64,000 nt of DNA, from the NCBI RefSeq assembly GCF_019578655.1, contig NC_063264.1, positions 7,295,213 to 7,359,212 on the forward strand, written 5' to 3'. The notes under the pieces are model-generated. The model saw only the letters and a program-made list of their open reading frames with translations. It searched no databases and was not told where the DNA came from. Shown here piece by piece: positions 49,778 to 60,122 of the stretch. The translations under genes and the position numbers were made by a program. Position 1 is the first letter of the stretch; every line of letters begins with the position of its first letter. This DNA comes from Ricinus communis. Lineage: Eukaryota; Streptophyta; Magnoliopsida; Malpighiales; Euphorbiaceae.

Positions 49778-51602
49778 TAATTAATAGAAACAAAGACTGG
49801 AAATCTGACTGAGACAATTTGAGCATCAAATTTTCAAATGGACTACTCAGCTTAGGGTTCAAATTCAAGAATCTTCCATAATGGAAATAAAAATGCAAGC
49901 ATTTTGAGATATACAAAAACTAAACGAAGAGAAACTGTAGTTACAATGCATTCAAAATCTAATTAATTTTCGGCAGAGAAAAGGAAAATATATAAAAAGT
50001 TGCATATCTCAACATAAGGATAGCAATAAAAGGAGAGGAAGCTTATGAGTAATCAAATCAACTTTTTGTGATAAAAACTGCAGTGAAAAGAAAGGGGAAG
50101 GTGAAAAGAAGAAGAGTAAAGAGAGAAAAAGACACAAAATGGGTAAAACGAGAAGAGAGAGAGAGAAAGAGAGAAAAAAAAGGATAATAATATATAAAAT
50201 ATTTAATTTTTTAATTTTTCTAATTTTTATATTGAGTCCAATAAATTCTCTATAAATGGAGTTAATTTTTCTTGTCAACCTGTTAAAATAAGGGCTTACT
50301 TGTACCACTTTAAAGCAAACTCGTGTATAACTGTCCCTAAAAAAAGTTGAAGTGCCTATATGAGATTGGCTCTAAAATGAGGGGCAAAAATGCACCTTTC
50401 TAGTTTTTAAATCAATGAAATCTTCTTAGGCGGATCATTCCATTGCAAAAGATTAACCGTTAGAATGATGTCATTCCGAAATTAGCCCTTCATTTCTTTT
50501 AAAAAAAGTAAAAGACTTTGCATCTTTTATTATAGGTCTAATTATGAATAAGGCAATTAGAGTAAATTGTATTTAATTTCAATATATATCACAAAAATTA
50601 TTTAAATTTTAATTGTTATATCCCTAAATTTGTTATCGATTTCCTCCAGTTAAGAGAGACGAAAATCTGAAGTAGTTTGCCCATATGGATAATTGTTGCC
50701 ACGTCACTAGTTGACTCACACATGTGGGTTCCATCTTTCCTCCTCCTCCCTCTTCTCTCTATCAAAATGAGGAAAAAAGAAAAAGAAAAATTGAGAAAAG
50801 AAAAAAACAAATCATAAGAATGAACAATATCACTACCGCCGCTGACTCCTGCGCTCCATGAAAAGAATAATAAGAACCAATACGACGACAACGCAACGAC
50901 CGGCAACAGTAACAACAGCATAGACGACGCCAACGAACGGTAGCATTTGATGACGGTGAAAGTAGGAGAAATGGAGCCCTCTCCTGACCTGACTTTAGCT
51001 ACCATCTTTTCTCCATTCTCTGAAACAAAACCTCCCATTCCAACAAAACCACCTCTCTTAAAAGCCTTAAATGTAACATATTTCTCACTTTTGTTGACTG
51101 TAATTTCATTTCAGCCCTGAGGGAGAACAGTTTGTGGTCCCTTAGGCATTAATACAGATATATACTAGCTTTGTTACCACCAATATTTAAAAGTGCCTCA
51201 AGTACGAATAAAGATAAACCTTCAGCTAGAGGAGTTGTTAGTTTATTTTCCAGTTTGATGTTTAACAAGTATTCAAGTTATAAATTACATTCTTAGCTCT
51301 TAGCAATTAAGCATAATTGTTTTGCATTTGCAGCTGCAATTGAGGATAGTTCCATTGATTTTTGGACACTTCCTTAAAGGACCATTGTTGGAAAAGTTTC
51401 TTAAACTATTGGGATTCTTGGCTTTAAACTAAAGGGATTTTATTTTTATTTTTTTGGAAATTTAACCAGAATAGCTTGGTAACCTCAAATAATAACTTAA
51501 TTCTTTTGCTAGTCATGCCAAATTCATCTTCCTTAAACCGTTTCAGTAATTTTTAAGAGGTTATTCTGCAAAATTCCGGTGACCTCAATAGTAACAATAA
51601 TG
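49778..51602. other. Intergenic DNA between copia and Mutator-like elements
   Basis: Short open frames on the minus strand (for example 50616-51038) consist largely of hydrophobic or low-complexity runs produced by pyrimidine-rich DNA. I see no conserved protein, splice structure or RNA gene. The segments near 50280-50420 and 50560-50640 look repeat-derived. Confidence 0.4.
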
Positions 51603-51611
51603 TTTTTCAAC

Positions 51612-51810
51612 AGGTTAATTGCACCGCTGGTATCAAACCTTCTCACTTTTTTCCAAATGGTACCAAACCTTCAATTTGTTTCTTTTTGGTACCACTCCTA
51701 TTATTTTTATATCTTCAAGATCAAAGAGAATCCGACACTTATTTCGTGTGGTTCTTTGGGATTTTGAATTGATAACACACCACTTGCCACATCTGTTGCT
51801 GACTCAACAA
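51612..51810 (+). repeat. Left TIR of the MULE
   Basis: Inverted match to 55935-56139, with shared blocks 'accaaaccttcaatttgttt', 'ttttggtaccactcctatta' and 'gataacacaccacttgccac'. The inner limit is set where similarity stops after 'gactcaacaa'. The motif 'ggtacca' recurs within it. Confidence 0.9.
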
Positions 51811-53001
51811 ATAGTTATCCAACTCAGTAATTAAAAACATCTAGTTTTTATTCCCAATTTATAACCCTAAACCTCAAATAAAAAACCCTATAGGAAAATT
51901 CCCAAATTATGAAACCTAGTTTTTATTATATCGATCGATTTACTTTATGTAATAATCGATTTTGTAGCTTCCTTGTTCTTTATCATGTCATATTGGATTA
52001 CAATGTGCTTAGTGTTGGATCTATATGTGCATGGTGACTTCGTTTGTCGAACTGATAGTGAAGCTTCGTCTCTCGAAGAGAAAGGAAATCCGGGCGCAAG
52101 TTTGGTTATGCTCTGTTATAGTATATTTTGGGGATGTTGTCTTAGCTTACATTGATATATTTTGAGTTGTAATGAAGAACCTTCTTCTTGTACATATTCT
52201 TCATTTGTCATTTTATTAACTTAAGAATGGATAGTGCTGAATCTGACCTTACAACTGAGCTGCTGAATGAGTACAAGAATGGATTAATTTGCTAAATTGA
52301 AAGCTACAGAAAATGAAAAAAGAAAGGAGTATGAAGTGCAGAATGGACCTGTCTAAGCTTGGCTGTTATGGTGTGGCTAGGATTGTTATTTTTAAGATAT
52401 AGCTTTACTTAAAGATGTAGTTTAGATACAGTAGTATTTACAACTACTGTTAGTTATGCAATTTACTGATAAATGAGTATTTGGGTTTTTACAGTAGTTG
52501 ATTAATATTACTTCATTTGAATGTTACTGTTATAATAAATATGCACAGACATGTCCTATATAGAGCAATCCTCGCAACAGACAAATTGAGTGAAAATAAT
52601 TGTACTCTGTTGATTACTTTAAATAATGAAATGTTTAAATAAAAAGTGAAAGGATGTGGAAATTCTATCCACATGAACCCTACACCCAAGGCTGTCAAAA
52701 GCCATTACAAAAATCGAAATTCTGTCAAAGGACCACATGTTAGGTCCACACATATATTAACATATTAACAACACAACAACCAAAATAAACATTATTTTTT
52801 AGGGTTTCCAATTGTAATTCCTTTGTTCTTTGCATTTCCTGGAGGCACCCAAGCTCTCTTCTTTGTTGAAACACTTCCATCAATCTTATGTTTTCCTTTG
52901 TCTTATTTTGTTCTTATGGTAACTCCTTCAGCCCCAAGATCTTTGCTCAACAACCCTGGGGGTTTGAAAGTCTTTTTTCCCTTAGCTTCAGTTCCTCCTT
53001 T

Positions 53002-55697
53002 TTATGTTTCTGAAAGACTTCCAATGGCCAGATCTAGTGGCAGCTCACTCAACAAATCATTAATGTTTTTACTCTTCTTGCTGGTAGGTTTTGAAAGTGA
53101 TGTAGTAGAGTGAACTGGAGGTTTTTCTGATTCTTTTGCTGATAGTGTTACATTGAATAACTGTATAATAAAGTCTCAAGTTAGTAAACAGTTGACATTA
53201 TTGAATAAATATTATAAGTGACATATTACTTACCTGTGACAATGGTATTAGCGGTGACAAATTATCAAATGTTGAAGCTCTCCCTAAAGGAGCCGTGTCT
53301 GTAGTAGCTACATTATCAGGTTGGTCATCTACATTCTGTGCAGCAATAGTTGCAGCATTTGATTCCTTTTCCTTTTGCTGTTTTTTTGTCTTCCTCTTTA
53401 CCTACAATAAGAAAGAAAGAAATTGAAGGGGTATTACATACCAATTGGATATAAGTAACCAATGTTTGGTATCAATTTGATATAAGTTACCAATGTTTGG
53501 TACCAATTGGATATAAGTTACCAATGTTTGGTACCAATTGGGTATACTTACAGGCATAAGTAAATGAGAAGAATGGCATACTTACAAGCAGTTTTTCCCT
53601 CCTTATAGAAGCACCAGCACCATGAAACCTCTTGTTGTGGCCCTTAGCACCACAAACTGTGCATGTCATAACAGAGCCCTTCTTGGTCACCTTAGCATTT
53701 ATGATCAGACCCTCCATCTCTTCTTCCTCTAACCTTCTCTTTCTAGCAGGTCTGCCTTTTCTAGGTTTTATTGGTTTGGGGGATAAGACTGGTGGGGCAG
53801 TTGCCTTGGGCCAAATTTTTTTACTAGTGGTTGGGTTAATCAAATGGCTATAGCATTTTAGGTATGTTTCAACCTTGTAGAAGTCATGTATATAAAATTC
53901 AGGGTTCTCATTGTTATACCAAATTGCACATACAGTATGATAACAAGGTATTCCAGTTAGATCCCACCTCCTACATGTACATGTCATTTCTTATTTGTCA
54001 ACTACAAACTGTCCCCCTGGGCTAACCACTTGAAATCTTTCACCTCCAGACCACTCTATTGTAAACATCCAGTAAAATTCTTTGCTTTTTTCTAGCTTTT
54101 TCAATATCTTAGGGCAGTAAGCAGATGCCACTCTTTTCATAGCATCCTTGTTCTTATATATCCTCTTCATTAATTTTGTTCTTATAACCTCATTCATAGC
54201 TATCACACCCTTGCTTCTAACATCTAAGATAAAACTGTTAAAACACTCACATAAGTTGTTTAACAACATGTCACACTAGCATCAGTCCTAAAATGAGATC
54301 TAGACCAGTGATGAGGAGGGATGTTATTCATGTAGTTATGTCCATGATGTGATGCTGCTGCAAACTTCTCCATTATCCTTTGAAAAATCTGGACATAACT
54401 TGCCTTAGCAGCACCCCACACAAGTTCTTTTAACCCTAGACTATTAAATTTCTTCCTAAAATTATTATGCACATGTCTAACACAAAATCTATGTTCAGAA
54501 TTAGGGAATAGTTTTTCAATGGCAGGAATAAGACCCTATTTCAAAAGAACAACACACAATTAATACCATTATGGCAAAATATATGAAGGAATAGAAAAGC
54601 AAATTGTTAAGAGTATTTACCTTCTGCCTGTCACTCATAAACACCAATTGATAACTGTTTGTTATCCCCACATCTTAAGCCAGCGGCTCCAAAAACCATT
54701 TCCAGTTCTCCTTATTTTCTTTTTGCACAACACCATGCAATTGGGTAGATGCAGTCTCCTCATTAAACACAGGCCATCTCTGCTTCCTTGAATCTGCATC
54801 GCTGTGTTCAGATGAGGAGCATGACACCAGCTCATCTAATGGACCATAAACTGTTACATCTGTTTCTTCACACAACTCCTCAGCAGGTTGCCTAGCACTT
54901 CTAGAATCAGATGGTTTGTCCCTCTCAAGCTCCTTATCAACAAACTCAACAAACATGGCATCATCATCAGCATCTTCATCCCTCAGGTCATAATCAGAGT
55001 CCACAAACTCATTGTCCTCTGAATCTGCATCACTATCCTTACAAATTGCCATCATCCTTATTTTCATGACCTCCTCCCGCCTTCTTCTCGCCTTCACTTC
55101 CCCAACTTTTTCTTTTGTTTCCCACTTATCCCTACTAAATATATGCATTAATTTAGAACCCTCCACAGCCATTGCCATTTCTAAAGCATCCTTATCAGTT
55201 TCAAGGCTTCTCAACCCATCACTTATACTCTTTATAGGATCCTTCCACATAATCAGCTTTGTTTCAGGATTCAGTCCTAGTTCTCTAGCCATTGAATCAA
55301 TTTCTATCCTGGATATCTTATCTAAACTACAAAAATGCACAGCTCCTATATCCCATAGCTTAGGTTCACCTCTAACATCAACTCCATAATCATGCCAATA
55401 CAAAGTGAAGTATTCGAAATTAAGCACTGTAAAATAAATTAATTAAACAAATGTGAAACAACCACACACAAGTAGTGTTTATAAACAAACATCATCAACA
55501 TTCTTTGCAATTTTAAAAAGAAATTAGGGAAAACCCTAGCCCCTGCATTGTTAACTTCCAAATAAATACAGCATGCATTACTCAATGAAAGGTGCAAAAT
55601 AGCTTTCAATAACTATAGAATAACTATCGGTCCGCTTGTACTTACAGTATAGTGGTGGATCTTCGGCTTTGTCCCTTACTCGCCAGTCGAGTGTCAT
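53002..55697 (-). pseudogene. MuDR-type transposase gene, internally deleted and mutated
   Basis: Predicted minus-strand exons: 55697-55646, 55426-54621, 54535-53586, 53401-53234, 53160-53002. The start encodes the N-terminal domain typical of plant MuDR proteins ('LNFEYFTLYWHDYGVDV', 'MARELGLNPETKLIMW'). An acidic stretch then leads abruptly into 'KENKENWKWFLEPL', so the DNA-binding region and first part of the DDE core appear deleted. A TAA follows at 54675-54677. The later core 'FMSDRQKGLIPAIE', a frameshift near 54270, another TAA near 53991, then an intact SWIM zinc finger ('CTCRRWDLTGIPCYH') and a C-terminal CXXC-type knuckle ('CTVCGAKGHNKRFH') are present. The product is not expected to be a functional transposase. 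Confidence 0.85.
53441..53550. repeat. 31-bp minisatellite in a MULE intron
   Basis: About 3.5 tandem copies of a 31-bp unit starting at 53441, 53472, 53503 and 53534. The unit contains 'caatgtttggtaccaattgg'; its 'tttggtacca' core is also found in the element's TIRs. Confidence 0.88.
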
Positions 55698-55934
55698 TGT
55701 TCTACAATGTCGCAATGTCCAGGTATGAAGAAGAAGGTCAGAGACGAGAAACGAGAGATTCAGAGATTGTTGACAATGGAGATCGAAGTCGAGCGGTTTG
55801 CGTTAATTTTTGAGATTTGGTACCAACAGTTACTTTTGGGTTAGCTTAGAGGAAAAAATCAATTTCATTACAATTTCTCTCAATTTTTTAGCTCAAATTT
55901 AAAGTAATTAGTTAATTGCTGACTAGGAATTAAG

Positions 55935-56139
55935 TTGTTGAGTCAACAACAGGTGTGGCAAGTGGTGTGTTATCAATTAAAAATCCGGCAGCCACATCAG
56001 CAAATAAGTGTCGAATTGTCTTTGGTACTGGCGGAAGATACAGAAATAATAGGAGTGGTACCAAAAAGAAACAAATTGAAGGTTTGGTACCATTTAGAAA
56101 AAAGTGTGAAGGTTTGGTACCAGCGGTGCAATTAACCCT
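55935..56139 (-). repeat. Right TIR of the MULE
   Basis: Inverted partner of 51612-51810. It is a few bases longer and differs by scattered substitutions and small indels. Confidence 0.9.
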
Positions 56140-56148
56140 TTTTTCAAC

Positions 56149-57484
56149 AAATAATGTCGATGGACCAGTTGAGTTATAAGAAATGGCAAGGTTAAAAGAG
56201 CAACGGACATGCCAAAAATGATTGAGATTTGGATTAGGATGGAGAACGAGATCGTGACTGCGAGCAAGAGCGTGAAAGGGACAAAGCTTGATTACGAGCG
56301 TGAAAGCTTGAGATGGAGAAAATTTTTTGGATGACATGGCAGAAAAATTTTGAAAAATTCTTATCTAGGGTTGATCTATATTCTCATTTCTACACAAAAT
56401 CAATAGAAGATTGACACATATTTATTAGTTTTAAATAATAAAATATATGTCAATCATCAAATATTAAAATGTAAAATACTAATACATACGTATTACTCTT
56501 CCATTAGTTGTGCCGTATACACCAAGTTTAAATAAAAAAATCTCAAAAATTATTAAGATGGGTGTAACTTTTTTTTTTTAATTTAATCGTGTAGCATGCC
56601 ACGTTAGTTTTCCGTCTGTCTCTTAACCGATGTTAAAGATTTAATGATACTTTAATTAAAATTTAAATAATTTTGTAATATAAATTGAAATTTAAAAATA
56701 TTTATAAAAATTTGAGGGGCTGATAGTTTAACAATTTTAATTTTTTCTTTTTCTTTCGTATAACTTTCTTTTGACTTCCATTCCTATTAGTAATTTTTTT
56801 TATTAATTATGTCAAATTAGTAAGAAAATTAAAATCAATCTATTTTAACAACACTAATTATAAAAGATCTTTGATCAATATATCAGTTCTACTTCACACT
56901 TTTATATATTATAATATGCATATAATTAATATGTTAACTAATAAAATAAATTACTTTATTAATCTTTAAGAAAAAAAGTTACTTAAATTAAAAAATATTA
57001 TATCGATTATATTTGTATTATTAATTTATAAAATTCAATTAATATATTAGAAAATAAAAGAAAAAAGTTAAAATATTAAATTAAATCATGATTATTTATT
57101 AATTTTTTATTGTATGTTGTTATATATAATTTATTATCACTGCATATATGTTTTTTTAATAAAGAAATATAATTTTAAAAATAATAACAATAGTCGGTCA
57201 CTGTAACATTTTAACTCAAAATCTCAGTTATTCTGTATTTTGTAATTCAGTCCATAAAGACCAACGAGGTACTTAAAAACTGGATTTAATGGGTCGTTTG
57301 ATCAACCCAATTCAAGTAGGGCCTTCATTTGGTTATTTGAACACATTCAGTTACACAATGAAAAGCAGTGGCATCTTCTTCAATCTTGAAACAGCAAAAT
57401 CCAAAAATCTTGATTCCAATGAAATTTATAAGGTATTTAATGTATTCTAACTATTCCATATTTTACTTATTATTTTCATCTTAG
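56149..57484. other. AT-rich intergenic DNA, no gene seen
   Basis: The first 190 bp flank the MULE insertion and contain a short open frame on the minus strand without recognisable features. The rest is very AT-rich and non-coding. Confidence 0.45.
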
Positions 57485-57489
57485 ATAAA

Positions 57490-57909
57490 TGATACAAATC
57501 GACTAAATAGATCTCCCAAGGTGAGCTATAGTTCGCCACTATACTGATTAGATCTGCCATTACAGATCATGAACCACCCACATGATCGAACTACCACAGC
57601 ATACTTGGTCATGACCCACGTTCACTACTTCCTCCATGAATATGGGAACCCATTTACTCCACTGCTAATAAACCACTACTAGCTATTTTCTAGGAAACAG
57701 GCTCCCAACAATCATCATTATAAAAATCTAAATAGGTCACTTGCTCAAGGGGAGGATCACTTTAACTCTTGTAAACACTTATATTCAAGTCTCATTTAAA
57801 GACTAACTTAAGTTTCCGAGTGGTTCTCAGGCACATCGTATGGACCCTCCTAACTTTGTCCATTAGGTAAATCGCCAAGTTGAAAATCGAAATTTTTTCA
57901 GTTGTATCA
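57490..57909 (+). repeat. 5' LTR of the LARD-like element
   Basis: 420 bp with 8-bp inverted ends TGATACAA/TTGTATCA. Shares 'gaaccacccacatga', 'cttcctccatgaatat' and 'tggaccctcctaactt' with LTR 2. The sequence following it ('tttggtgtagtgagcgtgg') is the candidate primer-binding site; the matching tRNA was not identified. Confidence 0.88.
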
Positions 57910-58239
57910 TTTGGTGTAGTGAGCGTGGAACACCTTTCTTTTGTGATTTAATCTGCTAGTCATTCCTGTGTAGAACTTGGATAACTTGAGCGCCTACTAC
58001 CAATAAAGTACTAGAGTATTTTTTTTCTAATAATTTTCTTTGTTCTTATTTATTTAATAAAGGGCCAGTATCTAAATTGTCCAACAGTTAATGTCAAAAT
58101 TTCTTTAAGATTCTTCATACATATTTTTTATATGACATTTATTTCTGATGTTATAAGAAGATCCTATATTTAAGATTCAATTATTTTCAATATGCTTCTA
58201 GCTATATAATCGCAATTCCAAAAGGATTTTTATAGAAAG

Positions 58240-59100
58240 ATCTCCAAATCAATGAGAGACCCTCCAAGAAGACTTCAAAGAGACCTCCCAGAAGATATGC
58301 AATGAGATTTCTTCAAGAGACTTTCTAAGAAGATCTCCAAAAAAGTATCCAAGAGATCTTATTGTAAGAAGATCTCCAAAAGATCTTTCAAGAGAAGATC
58401 TCCAGAAACTCCTTGGAAGATATTTCAAAAATCTCTGAAAGATCTTCTTGGAAGATCTTTAGAGAAAATCTCAAAAAGATCAAAATAAGATGTTCCAAGA
58501 ATCTCCAAAGATCTTCTAAGAGAAAATCTTTAAAAATCTCCAAAAGATCTTCCTAGAAAATCTCTAGTGAAAAATCTTCAAGTGATCTTCTAAAAAAAAA
58601 TCTCTATCAAAAGAGGTCTCCATATAGATCTTTAACAAAATCCTTAAAGAAGATCTCCATCAAAAGAAAAAAAATTTCAAGAGACCTCCCAAGAAGATCT
58701 CTAAAGAAAATTTTTGAGAGATCTTTACAAAAAAAATCTCCAAAAAAAGTTTTCAAAAGATCTCCAAAGAAATTTTTTAAAAGATTTTCCAAGAAGATCC
58801 CCAAAGAATTTCCAAAAGATCTTTATAAGAAGATCTCCAAATAAAATTTTCAAAAATCTTTCAAGAAGATTTCTAAAGAAAATTTTTAAAAAATCTTTAC
58901 AAGAAGATCTCTAAAGAAAATTTTCAAAAGATCTTCCAAGAAGATCTCTAAAGAAAGTTTATAAGAGATCTTTACAATAAGGTCTCTAAAAAAATTTTCA
59001 AAAGATCTCTTAATAAGATCTCTAAAGAAAGTTTCCAAGAAGATCTCCAAGAAAAAAATTTCAAGAGATCTCCAAGAAAATCCTAAAAAGGATCTACATC
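58240..59100 (+). repeat. Degenerate AGATCT-rich tandem array
   Basis: About 860 bp made of short, poorly conserved units such as 'aagatctccaaagaaa' and 'aaaagatctttacaag'. By eye the palindrome AGATCT occurs about 25 times. Unit length varies around 30 bp or half of that. Open frames across it (58607-58804 minus, 58714-58914 plus) are by-products and translate to repeats such as FFGDLL or RRSPKNF. Confidence 0.85.
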
Positions 59101-59159
59101 AAGGTATCACGAGTCTTTAACTCGAAACTTGTAGGGGGACATGGTGTGCGATGCATACT

Positions 59160-59345
59160 CGTCTAATGAGATTGCACATATGAGCTATGAGATTAGTCAA
59201 AGTACTATGAGATAGCCTGTAAAGCTAATGGATCACCTAGAAGAGCTATGAGATCGAATGAAGAGCTATGTGATCGATTCTAGATCTCTTCTGAGATCGG
59301 ATAGAGAACTATGAGATCGCCTAAAGAGTTATGAGATCTCCCATA
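59160..59345 (+). repeat. Short tandem repeats of 'gagctatgagatcg' type
   Basis: Six or so imperfect copies of a unit of about 25-30 bp containing 'agctatgagat' or 'aactatgagatcgcct'. Just before it, at about 59113-59145, is a polypurine-tract-like 'aactcgaaacttgtaggggg' that closely resembles the real PPT region at 59580-59609. Confidence 0.7.
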
Positions 59346-59609
59346 TATAACAATCTATGATCTCCATCAGTTATCATGATCATGTACCATGTTCTCCATT
59401 TATTGAAAAATAGGAGAACATGTCTCCAACACATAAGATACTTATAAGTAATTCTTCCATACAAATCTCCCCAATATAGCTTTCTTTCGTACAAATCCCC
59501 TTAATGTAGAGCTTCTATACAGATCTCCCTAGATCTCCATTATTAATTATATCGTATAGATTTCCACAAATATTCCAGCCTTTAACTTGGAACTTGTGGG
59601 GGGAACATG

Positions 59610-60122
59610 TGATACAAATTGGCTAAAATAGATCACCCCAAGGCGAGCTATGTGTCACAGCTCGCCTCTCACTTACAATCTCTCCCAATTCTCATCTAGG
59701 CTTACTTAGTTCGACTTTGTCAAGCAAGTTAACTAAGTGTCGCGCGACTTGGCTAACCTTTAAGCCTAAGTTTCGTGACATATGGCTCGCCACTATACCG
59801 ACCAGATCTCCCATCACAAATCAGGAACCACCCACATGACCGGACTACCGTAGCATACTTAGTCATAACCCACGTTCAACACTTCCTCCATGAATATAAG
59901 ATCCTATTTACTGCACTACCAATAAATCATTACTAGCAGTTTTCTACGAAATAAATTTCCAACAATCATCATTATAAAATTCAAAGAGATCACTTGCTCA
60001 AGGGGAGAGCCATTTAACTCTTGTAAACACTTAAATCTCATTCAAAGACTAACTTAAGTTTCAGAATAGTTCTCTAGGTACATTGCATGGACCCTCCTAA
60101 CTTGTGTTTTACAGGTAACTTA
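59610..60122 (+). repeat. 3' LTR of the LARD-like element, left part
   Basis: Matches LTR 1 and is cut by the nested element at 60123; the remaining about 50 bp of the LTR lie at 62532-62582. It contains an additional block near 59650-59780 that is absent from LTR 1. Confidence 0.88.

Larger units (their letters stand above)
51612..56139 (-). mobile_element. Mutator-like element (MULE) with 9-bp target duplication
   Basis: A 4528-bp element whose ends both read AGG(G)TTAATTGCACCG inward. The target duplication TTTTTCAAC is perfect (51603-51611 and 56140-56148); 9 bp is the hallmark of Mutator. TIRs are about 200 bp. It carries a spliced, mutated MuDR-type transposase gene on the minus strand. 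Intact ends suggest that it could still be mobilised in trans (inference). Confidence 0.92.

Noticed and set aside
50616..51038. Minus-strand open frame of 140 codons with hydrophobic stretches
   Set aside because: Leucine/serine/phenylalanine runs come from pyrimidine-rich DNA; no promoter, splice context or family motif.
52823..53113. Plus-strand open frame of 96 codons
   Set aside because: Antisense shadow of the last transposase exon of the MULE.
55012..55389. Plus-strand open frame of 125 codons
   Set aside because: Antisense shadow of the N-terminal transposase exon.
58607..58914. Open frames with repeated FFGDLL or RRSPKNF words, possible repeat protein
   Set aside because: Arises from the AGATCT-rich non-coding array; unit length is irregular and both strands are open.
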